NCBI RefSeq assembly: GCF_001907675.1
Contig: NZ_MPNT01000012.1
Span: 1 to 64,000 of the forward strand
DNA length: 64,000 nucleotides
Reading direction: 5' to 3'
Source: Mycobacterium paraffinicum
Lineage (GTDB): Bacteria > Actinomycetota > Actinomycetes > Mycobacteriales > Mycobacteriaceae
A program made the translations under genes and the position numbers. Every line of letters begins with the position of its first letter. The stretch's first letter is position 1. Positions 16,062 through 24,371 of this stretch are shown here, piece by piece. Under the pieces are notes generated by a model. It had not been told where the DNA came from, did no database searches, and worked only from the letters and a program-made list of their open reading frames with translations.

Positions 16062-17680
16062 TTCTGCACCGCGGACCGGGACCGGGTCAGCACCGCGATC
16101 TCACCGGTGGTCCCGTCCACCCGCACGAGGTCGCCGCTGCGTAATGCCGTGGTGCCGTTGCCTGTTCCGACCACGCACGTGATACCGAGCTCGCGCGCGA
16201 CGATTGCCCCGTGACTGGCGGGACTGCCGATGTCGGTTACCAGGGCACCCGCCAGCGAGACCAAGGCGGTCCAGCCAGGGTCGACGAACTTGCAGACCAG
16301 TACCTCGCCGTCGTCGAGGGTGTCTTGGGATTCCGGGTCGACCACCACTCTTACGATGCCTTCGAAGATCCCTGGGCCTGCGGGTGTTCCGTGAATGACG
16401 GCATCCTCTGAAGGCGGCTCATTCGACCGCTCGATGGCCTCCGGCATCCCGGTGAAAACCGACGGAACCTCAAGGCGCCGGTACTCCTCGCGCCGGGTTC
16501 GGCGAAACTCCACCAATTCGCGCACGTTCGCGGGCAGCGGAGCCAGCAGTTCGTCCACGGTCAGGTAACAGGCGTCGTCAACCCGATCCAGCGTCCCGGC
16601 GTCGACCAGCTCAGCACCGAACCCGCCGGCTGCCGCGCGGCATCCGTCAACGGCGGTCAAGAACGCGGCCTTGGTCAGTTCTACGGCTCGCACCTGAGCC
16701 CCCGTCGATGCCAGCAGGCGACACACTAACAGGCGTCGCGCCGCGGGAAGCGTTGAGAGCAAGCCGGCCTCGGCTTTCCGGCGCGTCGCGGCTGCACGTT
16801 CTGCACGCACCGCCGGGCGGTCGGACTCGGGCCTGCCGCTGTGCGCGGCGGCCGCACGCAGGACCGCGTCTGGGTCCTCCCGCCACGAATGACCGATCAC
16901 ATTGCCCTCGTTGGGACCATGGAAACCGTGCCGAGAAACAAACTCGTCTAACGTGATCCGGCCGTGCCCCAACGACCACACGTCATCGGCCAATTCGGTT
17001 TCGATCACGCCGCCATACCCGGCCAACAGCGCCGGCACCAGATCACCACGACCCGCCTTGACGGCAATCGATTCGACCTGTGCGCGAAACACATTGAGGA
17101 TGAGACGAGTACGAACATGCACCCGCATCGCCGCACTGAACCGGTAGGAGGAATCAGTGAGCAGATTGCGCGGGTCAGGCCATCGTCCAGTTAGTAGGGT
17201 TGCCCGCCACCAGTCCATCTGGCGCTGGTGTAGGCGGCGCGGAGCAGACCGCGCTCGTGCCAGCACCAACGGCGCCTTGACGATGACTGCCGGTAACCGG
17301 CGGGGGTCGCTACGGGTCGGAGCCGCATCAGGCCGCACTGCGCCCAACAAGTCGCGTTCGAAGTCATCCCCGGTCATTCCGGGCAGCAACCCGGCGAGTT
17401 CGCGGGCGCGATCGACGTTCATAGCCTGTCTGCCGAAGAAGCAGGCTGTGCTCCACTGATTCGGGTCGTCGGGTACCCGAAGTGCCGATGACCCCAGCAC
17501 TCCGAAGTCGTAGAGGCCGCCGCGGGAAGCGAACTCGACACCGGTCCCCCAGAGTGACCAGCACAGCGGAGAGAGGATGTCCGGCGTCGCTTCGCCAACG
17601 TTCGTCAGGGTCCAGAGCCGGCTGGGCTCGCTGCTGCCTCGGATCGGATCGGTCAATGGCACCGCAGGGCCGGTGTGCAT
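16058..17680 (-). CDS. PEP-utilising enzyme, substrate and phosphohistidine (swivel) half
   Basis: A 540-residue protein. The last 100 residues form the mobile PEP-utilisers domain: GTPAGPGIFEGIVRVV, GEVLVCKFVDPGWTALV, and TDIGSPASHGAIVARELG with the phosphoryl-accepting His at residue 490. The first 400 residues are helical and resemble the substrate domain of rifampin phosphotransferase-like proteins (HGFHGPNEGNVIGHSWREDP). There is no ATP-grasp domain; that half is at 9271. It should take phosphate from an ATP-charged partner and pass it to an organic acceptor; the acceptor is unknown. AGGAGA precedes ATG 17680, and an operator A copy lies 21 bases further up. Confidence 0.87.
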   Translation of the reverse strand: MHTGPAVPLTDPIRGSSEPSRLWTLTNVGEATPDILSPLCWSLWGTGVEFASRGGLYDFGVLGSSALRVPDDPNQWSTACFFGRQAMNVDRARELAGLLPGMTGDDFERDLLGAVRPDAAPTRSDPRRLPAVIVKAPLVLARARSAPRRLHQRQMDWWRATLLTGRWPDPRNLLTDSSYRFSAAMRVHVRTRLILNVFRAQVESIAVKAGRGDLVPALLAGYGGVIETELADDVWSLGHGRITLDEFVSRHGFHGPNEGNVIGHSWREDPDAVLRAAAAHSGRPESDRPAVRAERAAATRRKAEAGLLSTLPAARRLLVCRLLASTGAQVRAVELTKAAFLTAVDGCRAAAGGFGAELVDAGTLDRVDDACYLTVDELLAPLPANVRELVEFRRTRREEYRRLEVPSVFTGMPEAIERSNEPPSEDAVIHGTPAGPGIFEGIVRVVVDPESQDTLDDGEVLVCKFVDPGWTALVSLAGALVTDIGSPASHGAIVARELGITCVVGTGNGTTALRSGDLVRVDGTTGEIAVLTRSRSAVQK

Positions 17681-17701
17681 GGTTCTCCTAATCGTATCGA
17701 C

Positions 17702-17717
17702 TGACAGTTCACTGTCA
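17702..17717. promoter_or_regulatory. Operator A copy, TGACAGTTCACTGTCA
   Basis: Same 7-bp arms as the 8021 copy but with TC in the spacer. It sits 21 bases before the start codon of the phosphohistidine-half gene (17680), matching the spacing at 8058. Confidence 0.75.
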
Positions 17718-17802
17718 AAGCTTTAGTCGATTGTCGCACTGGACGAGCCACTGCGTATACCAATCTTGATCTTCGAACGCTGGCCACTTGGATCTTGACG
17801 AT

Positions 17803-17818
17803 TGGCAGCCGACTGTCA
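17803..17818. promoter_or_regulatory. Weaker operator A copy, TGGCAGCCGACTGTCA
   Basis: One complete arm (ACTGTCA) and one arm with two mismatches, 83 bases before the LLM oxidoreductase start at 17902. With the copy at 17702 it brackets the divergent promoter gap. Confidence 0.55.
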
Positions 17819-17901
17819 TAATGATCGAGGTCACGCTCTACGTGCCGTCGGATCATTCGGTCGGCGGTCCGCCACCGGCCCATGGAATCGGAGGGCGCAA
17901 C

Positions 17902-18822
17902 ATGAGATTCGCCGTCAATCTGCCGAACTGCATGCACGTCGCGGCGATCACGCAGCCGTGGGAACACCACCTCACCGGCGCCGACATCGCCCGAGTCGCT
18001 CAACATGCGGAGCAGTTGGGTTACTCGATGGTGTTCCTGCCCGAGCATTTCCTCACCTCGACTAGCCATCTCGAGTTTTCCGGTAACCACTATTTCGACG
18101 CGACCACCGCTCAGGCCTTTATTGCGGGCGCCACTTCGACGATCACCATCGGCTCGATGGTGACGATCCTGCCGTTGCACAACCCTGTCGTCATGGCCAA
18201 GGCGATCGCGACGCTCGACTGGCTCAGCGGCGGTCGGGCCCAGGCCACCGTCGGCGTCGGCTGGCTCAAGGACGAATACGACGCGATCGGCGTTCCTTTC
18301 AACAAGCGCGGTCGCATCGCCGACGAATGTCTGGCCGCGATGTTCGAGTTGTGGGACAGTGATTCGCCGACCTTCGATGGTGAGTTCGTCAAGTTCGACG
18401 ACGTCGCGTTCGGACCCAAGCCCATCTCCAAGCCCCACCCCACGGTGTGGATGGGCGGAGACGCCGACGCGGTGTTGCGCCGAGCGGCCAAATTCGGTGA
18501 CGGCTGGGCACCGTGGCTGACCAAGCCCGACGAACTGCCGGCAAAGATGGATTACCTGCGCTCACAACCGGAATTCGATGATCGGCCGTTCTCCCTGTTC
18601 TACAGCCTGGCGGTGCTGTCCATTGGTGAAGAGCACGCCATCATCGACGATCCCAACGCGCAGTTTGGCCAAAATGCCCAGCAGGTGATCGACAACTGCA
18701 ACATGCTGGCCGAGCGCGGCGTCACGGATACCTGGGTGAATCCGCCGGAGCTGAAAGGTCTTAACGCCTACCTCGACCATATGCAATGGGTAGCGGAGGA
18801 AATAATCCCGAAGGTCGGCTGA
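17902..18822 (+). CDS. LLM-class (F420-type) oxidoreductase
   Basis: A 306-residue TIM-barrel flavin/F420 oxidoreductase of the luciferase-like family. It starts at ATG 17902 with GGAGGG 6 bases before. Motifs include LGYSMVFLPEHFLTS, ITIGSMVTILPLHNPVVMAKAIATLDWLSGGRAQATVGVGWLKDEYDAIGVPF (a hallmark stretch for this family) and PHPTVWMGGDADAVLRRAAKFGDGW. Actinobacterial members often use F420 to reduce or oxidise lipid-like substrates, but the cofactor cannot be proven here. It is transcribed alone from the divergent region shared with the split PEP-synthase-like operon, and its own operator A copy is the weak one. Confidence 0.88.
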   Translation: MRFAVNLPNCMHVAAITQPWEHHLTGADIARVAQHAEQLGYSMVFLPEHFLTSTSHLEFSGNHYFDATTAQAFIAGATSTITIGSMVTILPLHNPVVMAKAIATLDWLSGGRAQATVGVGWLKDEYDAIGVPFNKRGRIADECLAAMFELWDSDSPTFDGEFVKFDDVAFGPKPISKPHPTVWMGGDADAVLRRAAKFGDGWAPWLTKPDELPAKMDYLRSQPEFDDRPFSLFYSLAVLSIGEEHAIIDDPNAQFGQNAQQVIDNCNMLAERGVTDTWVNPPELKGLNAYLDHMQWVAEEIIPKVG

Positions 18823-18845
18823 GCCGTTGCGCGGCAGGTGCCAGA

Positions 18846-20039
18846 TTACTGGCGCCGCGCCGACGGCGGCGTGATGCACAGCGGTACCGATTGCAGGGAC
18901 ATCGTCCCGGTCGGCCACGGCATCTGTGGCGGCTTGCCCAGCGCAAGAGTGTATTCGGGGATGCGTGAGTGCCACTCTTCGAGGATGAGGCGGAGCTCGA
19001 GACGCGCCAGGTGTGAGCCGAGACAGCGGTGCGGTCCACGCCCGAAAGCGAAATGCACGGCCTTGCTGTCGAGGTGAATCTCGTCGGCATCCTCGTATCG
19101 GCGCGGATCGCGGTCGGCGCTGCCATAACTGAGCATCACCGTGGTGTCTTTAGGCACGAATCTGCCTGCCACTTCCACCTCCTCGGTGGTGACACGTGGC
19201 GCGAACGGTACCGGGCCGTCGACACGCAGAATCTCTTCGACGAATGCCGGTATGAGTGTGAAGTCGTGCGCGATACGCCGGCGCATGTCGTCGTCGGCCG
19301 CCAGCCTGGCCAGGGAGAACCCGACGGCAGAGGTAACGGTGTCGAGGCCGGCCAGCACGAACATGAAGCACAGACCCAGGATTTCGTTGTCGGACATTCC
19401 TCCTTCGTCGGTGTCCTGGATCAGCTGGGTGAGCATGTCGTCACCGGTCGCATCGGCGCGCCGCTCGGCGATGTGCTCGGTCAGATAGCTGAATAGTTCC
19501 AGCGCATGAGCCATCACCTCCGGGGTCGCCTCGGTGCTGCTCGGATCGGTGAACTGCAGAATCGCGTCCTTCCACTGCACCAGCCGGTCGCGGTCGGCCA
19601 TGGGCAGACCGAACAGTGTCAGAAAAACCTGCGAAGGAAACGGTGTCGCGAGATCGGGAACCACGTCGCACTCGCCGCGGGCAACAATGGCATCGATCAA
19701 TTCGCCGGCCTGCCGGCGTAACTCGGGTTCACGCTCGGCCATCTTCTTCGGACTGAAGAAGGGGTCGAGCATGCGCCGGAAGCGGGTGTGATCTGGTGGA
19801 TCGATCGCGATCGGTACCAACGGAACCGGACTTCCCAGCCGGTCAAAAGCCCTTGCCGAAGAGAAGATTTCAGGCTTCTTCGCCGCGAACTCGACAGCCT
19901 CGGCGCTGGTGAGCACAATCTCCTCGCCAGAGCTCACCGCCTCACCGGCCTCCCGCAGCTCGCGCCACGCGCGCGTGCGGTCTTCCGCGAAGGGCAGATC
20001 GTTGATGTTGAACGTTCCGGTTGTGCCGAGCTCGGTCAT
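18846..20039 (-). CDS. Cytochrome P450
   Basis: A 397-residue soluble bacterial P450. I-helix: FVLAGLDTVTSAV; ExxR region: EEILRVDGPVPF; haem loop: HFAFGRGPHRCLGSHLAR with the cysteine at residue 339. It starts at ATG 20039. It is a single gene whose stop converges on the LLM gene, and it shares a promoter gap with the divergent TetR at 20206. An exact operator A copy lies 48 bases upstream, so P450 expression is probably repressed until substrate binds the TetR. The substrate-recognition regions suggest no specific compound. No ferredoxin is adjacent. Confidence 0.93.
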   Translation of the reverse strand: MTELGTTGTFNINDLPFAEDRTRAWRELREAGEAVSSGEEIVLTSAEAVEFAAKKPEIFSSARAFDRLGSPVPLVPIAIDPPDHTRFRRMLDPFFSPKKMAEREPELRRQAGELIDAIVARGECDVVPDLATPFPSQVFLTLFGLPMADRDRLVQWKDAILQFTDPSSTEATPEVMAHALELFSYLTEHIAERRADATGDDMLTQLIQDTDEGGMSDNEILGLCFMFVLAGLDTVTSAVGFSLARLAADDDMRRRIAHDFTLIPAFVEEILRVDGPVPFAPRVTTEEVEVAGRFVPKDTTVMLSYGSADRDPRRYEDADEIHLDSKAVHFAFGRGPHRCLGSHLARLELRLILEEWHSRIPEYTLALGKPPQMPWPTGTMSLQSVPLCITPPSARRQ

Positions 20040-20087
20040 CGAGACGGAGATCCTCTCTACCCCGCGCCGGCCGGCGCTTGGGTCGTT

Positions 20088-20103
20088 TGACAGTCAACTG
20101 TCA
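20088..20103. promoter_or_regulatory. Operator A copy, TGACAGTCAACTGTCA
   Basis: Identical to the copies at 8021 and 15038, in the gap between the leftward P450 (20039) and the rightward TetR (20206). It is the copy closest to a TetR gene, which is why TetR 20206 is the favoured regulator. Confidence 0.78.
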
Positions 20104-20168
20104 TAAATTGGAAGTATCGTTGGTGCAACGGCAGGTGTCAACGATGTGCCCTCACCCGTGATCGTTGT

Positions 20169-20182
20169 ACTGTCAGGACAGT
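20169..20182. promoter_or_regulatory. Inverted repeat ACTGTCAGGACAGT upstream of TetR
   Basis: Perfect 6-bp arms ACTGTC and GACAGT with a 2-base spacer, ending 23 bases before the TetR start. The half-sites are the same as those of operator A but in the opposite order, so it may be a second binding geometry used for autoregulation. Confidence 0.5.
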
Positions 20183-20205
20183 CGTACGCAGGAGGAGGTT
20201 GGGCA

Positions 20206-20796
20206 ATGGCCCGGGGCGACCGATCACCGCGCGACGCGCACGCGGACCGGGTCCGCAATGCTCTGCTCAACGCCGCCCTGAACCTGTTCAGCACGAACGG
20301 GTACGACGAGACCACCACGGACCAGATCGCGGAGAGCGTCGGCGTCTCACCGAGAACCTTCTTCCGCTACTTCCCCACCAAAGAGTCGGTGCTCTTCTTC
20401 GGTGAGTACGACTTCATCGACGCGGTCAGCGGCGTCTACCTGGCTCAACCGGAGAAGGCATCCGATTTCGAGGCATTGGCCAATTCGTTCGCCCTGCTGG
20501 CGCCGGGCCTCAAGCGCATTCGCAAAAGGATCGCGCAGTACCACGACGCGGTTGCATCGTCGCTGGTGCTGCTGGGCCGCGAGCGTAAAAACCATGAGGC
20601 CAACGCCGAGACCGTCGCCAAGGTGATCGCCGAACGACGCCGATTGCCGGCACCCGACAGCGAATGCCGGCTCTTGGCGGCTGTCGGGATGCTATTGGTC
20701 GAGCGCGCCCTCAACCAGTGGCTGTCAACACCGGGTCGCTCGCTTGATGATCTGATCCGCCAGGAATTCGCCGCGCTGCCCGCGGTCCTCAAATAG
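20206..20796 (+). CDS. TetR family repressor, likely controller of operator A
   Basis: A 196-residue TetR protein. I choose ATG 20206 because AGGAGGAGG lies about 8 bases upstream; an in-frame start at 20146 precedes that ribosome site. The DNA-binding helix-turn-helix is TTTDQIAESVGVSPRTFFRYFPTKESVLF, with FRYFPTKE typical of this subfamily. The C-terminal domain contains a conserved-looking ANSFALLAPGLKRIRKRIAQYHDA. The gene is divergent from the P450 and an operator A copy lies in the intervening gap. Because the same operator precedes at least five other transcripts between 8 and 22 kb, it is the natural candidate repressor; that link is inferred. Confidence 0.88.
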   Translation: MARGDRSPRDAHADRVRNALLNAALNLFSTNGYDETTTDQIAESVGVSPRTFFRYFPTKESVLFFGEYDFIDAVSGVYLAQPEKASDFEALANSFALLAPGLKRIRKRIAQYHDAVASSLVLLGRERKNHEANAETVAKVIAERRRLPAPDSECRLLAAVGMLLVERALNQWLSTPGRSLDDLIRQEFAALPAVLK

Positions 20797-20803
20797 CCGT
20801 AAC

Positions 20804-21844
20804 CTAACGATCGGCCATCCGGGTGCCATCGGGGCAATGCCGGGGCGTTCCCGGTCCGCAGTACTGGGTACGCAGATAGCTTGGATAGGTTTGAGTCGGA
20901 CCGGCGTAGAAGCCGGCGAGGTTCACCGGCACGTCGTACACACCGATCGCCACCACGTGCAAAAATCCGGTCACCGCCAGCACCCTGAGCAGTCCTGCGA
21001 TCCCTGGCCCGGCCCACCGCAACGTCTCCACGCCCGCCTCGACCCGGATTCTGCCGTCACGGTTGCGGAAAAACATCAGTGCGCCACTCGAACTCAGCAC
21101 CAGCGACCACAGGATGGGGCCGTACAACGGAATCTGCGCGGTCTGACCCGGCCACAACGTGACGCCGGGAATCGACGCCGGGTAGCCGAGCAGACCGTGG
21201 CGCACGGCAAAGATCTCGAGCGGGAACTCGATCACGTACACCGTGAGCCAACCGGCACAGAAGGTGCGGACGGGTCCTAAAGCCGGCCACCTGTTCCGGG
21301 CGCGACCCATGCCCCAGCGGGCGAGCGAGCCCATGGCCAGCGGCATCCAGACGTAGATCATTCCGATCATCAGCACAGGTTCGGCCATCAGTCGACCATC
21401 GGGGCTGAGCCAGCCGGGGATGTTCTGCGTCCAGTTGCCGAAGTTGACCAGCCCGGCGTTGTAGAACAGTGCCGGCTGAAACCAGTTGATCAACGGGTCG
21501 TGCCACCAGGCGATGGCCGAGCCGATCACGACGGCGGCCTCGACGCAGAGTTGACGCTCGCGGATGCTCTTGCGGACTACGTAGACGATCGCGATCAATG
21601 CCAGTATCGGACAGCCGATCTGGAAGGCGGTCATCGCCAAACGAGTGGCTCCGGGGATCGGGTCCGGCCCCGGATTCACCGGTGTCGCATTGCCGGACAC
21701 TATCCAAGAGATGTAGACGTAGGCGGCGATGACGACGAAAACCGCACCGACGCTCGACCAGAACAGCACCGGCCGAATGGTCATGATCCGCGCGGGCTCG
21801 ATGGCCGACGACTCTGCCTTTCGAGGCGACTTCAAATCCGTCAC
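20804..21844 (-). CDS. AveC-like integral membrane protein (spirocyclase family)
   Basis: A 346-residue membrane protein with about seven hydrophobic segments: PVLFWSSVGAVFVVIAAYVYI, ILALIAIVYVV, AVVIGSAIAWWHDPLINW, and further ones. The WWHDPLINWFQP stretch and the later VPVNLAGFYAGPTQTYP tail are features of the AveC spirocyclase-like family, which is frequent in mycobacteria. AveC itself catalyses spiroketal formation in avermectin biosynthesis, but mycobacterial copies have no known role. Start is GTG 21844, supported by AAAGGAG 8 bases away, and a slightly degenerate operator A lies 32 bases upstream. It converges on TetR 20206. Confidence 0.85.
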   Translation of the reverse strand: MTDLKSPRKAESSAIEPARIMTIRPVLFWSSVGAVFVVIAAYVYISWIVSGNATPVNPGPDPIPGATRLAMTAFQIGCPILALIAIVYVVRKSIRERQLCVEAAVVIGSAIAWWHDPLINWFQPALFYNAGLVNFGNWTQNIPGWLSPDGRLMAEPVLMIGMIYVWMPLAMGSLARWGMGRARNRWPALGPVRTFCAGWLTVYVIEFPLEIFAVRHGLLGYPASIPGVTLWPGQTAQIPLYGPILWSLVLSSSGALMFFRNRDGRIRVEAGVETLRWAGPGIAGLLRVLAVTGFLHVVAIGVYDVPVNLAGFYAGPTQTYPSYLRTQYCGPGTPRHCPDGTRMADR

Positions 21845-21876
21845 TGCGCAACTCCTTTGGCACGACTAATCAAAGA

Positions 21877-21892
21877 TGACAGTTCACTGCCA
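21877..21892. promoter_or_regulatory. Operator A copy, TGACAGTTCACTGCCA
   Basis: One arm is exact; the other has a single mismatch (ACTGCCA for ACTGTCA). It is 32 bases before the start codon of the AveC-like gene (21844). Confidence 0.65.
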
Positions 21893-21927
21893 TAGTGTCA
21901 ATGTGCGGGATCGGATAACGAACGCGG

Positions 21928-23109
21928 CTATCGGTACAGCCGGTTCATCAGCGCGGCGGTGTCAAGATCCTGCACGGCCGCGCATGCCCGGCGAAAGGCG
22001 GCGTCGGCATTCTGCTGTGCCTGCAAGCCCGGCCAATTGATCGTCATCGCCGTCGCATCCCAGGCCTCGGCGGCAAAAAGGCGATACCGCTGGAACGCGA
22101 CATCGAAGTTTGGTACGTCTTCTGCTCCACCGGCGCGCAGACCTTCCAGGTACTGCTCGATGAGATCGCGCTCCGCAGAGCGGCGCATCTCCGGTTCCAG
22201 GCCGGTGGTCATGAAGTAGGACACCTCCCGCAATCCTGGCCCTCGCCAAACCACTTGCCAGTCAAGTAGTCCGGAACGCCCATCGGCGCACGCGAAGGTG
22301 TTGCCCAGGTGCGAGTCGCCGTGCAACAGAGTCAACGGCCCGGACTCGAACTCCCGGTAATACTTAGCTGCATGCGTGTCGAGAGCCGCCGCGACAGCGC
22401 GCACCGCGGATGTCACCTCGGGGCGTTCCCGGCGAAGCGCACCGCGGCGGCCGCGAGAGTAGAAAGTCGTCAACACGCCGTACCCTGGCCGGGTGCTCCA
22501 GGTTCGGACCCAGGACAGATCCCCGACCAACCGCGGGCTCTGCCAGAACCGGGCATGCAGTGTCGCAAAGGCGTCGATCAATCCCTGCGCGTGGACGATG
22601 TCGCATGTGTCGGCCAATGCATACGGCCGGCCGCCGGCGGCGACGATGTCGTCGAGAACGATCAGGAATCGCGCTCCGACCCCGGCATGCGCGTACCAGG
22701 AGCGCGGGGCGACACCGCCGAGCTCGTCGGCGGCCTTGTTGTAGAAGCGTGCTTCGTTGACTGCCATCCCCAACGCCGCCACCATCGTGCGGTTCTTTGC
22801 GGACAGCGGGGTGCTCTTGAGGAACAGATGGTCGGGCAGTCCCGCCGCGCGACCCGGGCCATTCCATTTGACGGCCAGGCGCCGACGGTCTGTCGTACCC
22901 GTGGTGCCGTCCAGGACCGAAATGCGCTGCGCGACAGCACCCGGCGTCGTACTCGCCAGGTGTCTCGTCAACCAGTCGGTCGTGACATCCGCCGCTGACG
23001 ACGGGCCGGATCCGGGAAGCGCCGGCAAGACTGCGGCGACAAACTCGCCCGCCGCGGTGAGGTTCGCGACCGCCGAGCCGGCGCGGTGCCGCAGCGTTCG
23101 AGCCGTCAT
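21928..23109 (-). CDS. APH-fold phosphotransferase-like protein
   Basis: A 393-residue protein related to the one at 8058. Motifs: DHLFLKSTPLS (ATP-lysine strand), ARFLIVLDDI, the catalytic loop LLHGDSHLGNTFACADGRSGLLDWQVVWRGPGLREV with the DFG-equivalent LLDWQ. ATG 23109 follows GGAGGTTGG. It is divergent from a second AveC-like gene at 23211. The promoter gap contains AACTAGGTTA rather than operator A, so its regulation may differ. A catabolic or lipid-modifying kinase is plausible; the acceptor is unknown. Confidence 0.85.
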   Translation of the reverse strand: MTARTLRHRAGSAVANLTAAGEFVAAVLPALPGSGPSSAADVTTDWLTRHLASTTPGAVAQRISVLDGTTGTTDRRRLAVKWNGPGRAAGLPDHLFLKSTPLSAKNRTMVAALGMAVNEARFYNKAADELGGVAPRSWYAHAGVGARFLIVLDDIVAAGGRPYALADTCDIVHAQGLIDAFATLHARFWQSPRLVGDLSWVRTWSTRPGYGVLTTFYSRGRRGALRRERPEVTSAVRAVAAALDTHAAKYYREFESGPLTLLHGDSHLGNTFACADGRSGLLDWQVVWRGPGLREVSYFMTTGLEPEMRRSAERDLIEQYLEGLRAGGAEDVPNFDVAFQRYRLFAAEAWDATAMTINWPGLQAQQNADAAFRRACAAVQDLDTAALMNRLYR

Positions 23110-23156
23110 ACAGCGCCAACCTCCAGCCCGGTTCTGGCGACAAACGGAATATAGTA

Positions 23157-23166
23157 AACTAGGTTA
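23157..23166. promoter_or_regulatory. AACTAGGTTA element in divergent promoter gap
   Basis: A 10-base string between the leftward kinase-fold gene and the rightward AveC-like gene. The same ten bases occur at 49871-49880, upstream of the P450 at 49752. The partly symmetric AAC-TAG-GTT core suggests a regulator site, but two copies are thin evidence. Confidence 0.3.
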
Positions 23167-23210
23167 CACAGGTAGCCAACCGAATGAACCGCGCTCGCTG
23201 AGAGGCAACG

Positions 23211-24125
23211 ATGCTTTTCGCCACGTCACAGCTAGCGCCACCGGCGACCCTCCATCCATCCGGTGTCTGGTTCTTCAACTGGGTGATACCGATCGCCGGC
23301 AGCATATTCATCGTTCTGGCGATCGCCGATGTCATCCGGCGGCGGCGCCTGACGTGGGGGTTTCTGTTCCTGTTCAACAGCCTCGCGGTGTACTGGATGG
23401 AGACGATCGGTGACTGGGGCCAGATGCTGTTCTACAGTCCGGCTTTCGCGCAACACCATCTGCTCGAGTGGCTGCCGATCAAGACGCCCCACGATCCGTT
23501 GTTCATGCCATTCGCGTACGCGGTGTATTGGGGAGTGCATGCGATCCTGGTGCTGTGGCTGAGTCAATGGGTATCCACGCGGTTCGGCTGGAGCATGCTC
23601 AAATCCATGCTGGTGCTTGCGATTCCGGTCAACTACGTCTGGGACTTCGTGGTCGAGGGCACCGCTACGGCAATGGGTTGGTGGACATACGATCCCGGCA
23701 TCGGACCCGTTCTCCAGTGGGGCAACGGGGGTCGCATCACGCTGCTCTGGACCATCGGCATCATGTGTGTGTGGCCCAACCTGATCGCCTACTGGGCCGG
23801 TAAACCGCCGATTCGCGGCCTCAACCATTTCGAGCGATTCTGCCGCTTGGATCGTTTCACCGTCCCGCGGACCGGGCCGCATCCGACCGGCCACACCGAA
23901 AGTCGGGGCGGAACCGCCTTGGCTGCCAGGCAAGCGGTCTTGACCAAACAGCAAGAATTCGACGGTTACCTCAACTACGACGTGGTGATTCCGCGGTGGC
24001 GCTTCGAACTCATGCGGCTCGGCGCTTGGTTCATCGTCTTCCAGGTCACCTTCTTCGTCTTCCTGATCATTCCGCTGGTGGTGTTGCGCACCGTGACCGG
24101 CGCCGACAGCCCCTACGTTCCGTGA
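23211..24125 (+). CDS. Second AveC-like integral membrane protein
   Basis: A 304-residue membrane protein with the same architecture as 20804: several hydrophobic helices (NWVIPIAGSIFIVLAIADVI, FLFLFNSLAVYWMETIGDWGQMLFYSPAF, HAILVLWLSQWV, ITLLWTIGIMCVWPNLIAYW), a basic loop near residue 240 and a final transmembrane segment. AveC-type motifs are the WMETIGDWGQ and VNYVWDFVVEGTATAMGWWTYD regions. GAGAGG precedes ATG 23211. It is followed at 16 bases by a small membrane protein gene (24142), suggesting a two-gene unit. The pair of AveC-like proteins flanking a kinase-fold gene is unusual. Confidence 0.83.
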   Translation: MLFATSQLAPPATLHPSGVWFFNWVIPIAGSIFIVLAIADVIRRRRLTWGFLFLFNSLAVYWMETIGDWGQMLFYSPAFAQHHLLEWLPIKTPHDPLFMPFAYAVYWGVHAILVLWLSQWVSTRFGWSMLKSMLVLAIPVNYVWDFVVEGTATAMGWWTYDPGIGPVLQWGNGGRITLLWTIGIMCVWPNLIAYWAGKPPIRGLNHFERFCRLDRFTVPRTGPHPTGHTESRGGTALAARQAVLTKQQEFDGYLNYDVVIPRWRFELMRLGAWFIVFQVTFFVFLIIPLVVLRTVTGADSPYVP

Positions 24126-24141
24126 TCCGAAAGGAGCCGCG

Positions 24142-24309
24142 GTGGCAAGCGACCGCATGAAAGATCTGGCCCCCGAATTCTTCCTGCCTCCGCAGACCAA
24201 TGCAGCGCTGCGCCGAGAGACCGTCCGCCTTGTTGCGGCATGCGCGGCGTTCATCGTGATCCTCGGCGCCGTCGTGGCGCTGACGCAAGGCATCGTCGTC
24301 ACGGTGTGA
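24142..24309 (+). CDS. Small single-pass membrane protein
   Basis: A 55-residue frame starting at GTG 24142 with AAAGGAG 7 bases upstream and ending at TGA 24309. Residues 1-25 are polar with acidic and basic residues; residues about 30-52 (LVAACAAFIVILGAVVALTQG) form one hydrophobic segment. It is 16 bases behind the AveC-like gene and on the same strand, so it is likely part of that unit. It is short enough to be missed by length cut-offs. No family recognised. Confidence 0.68.
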   Translation: MASDRMKDLAPEFFLPPQTNAALRRETVRLVAACAAFIVILGAVVALTQGIVVTV

Positions 24310-24331
24310 TGCCGTGGCCGGACGGCGACTG

Positions 24332-24349
24332 ATCTAACATTGGTGTCAC
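24332..24349. promoter_or_regulatory. Motif B copy, ATCTAACATTGGTGTCAC
   Basis: This 18-mer and the next five bases (23 in total) are identical to the sequence at 34028-34050 on the opposite strand. It ends 22 bases before the LigB-type gene start. Related copies precede five other transcripts in the window, always with TCTRACA pointing away from the gene and GTCAC toward it. Confidence 0.78.
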
Positions 24350-24371
24350 TTCAAGCGAAGAGGTGATGAGC

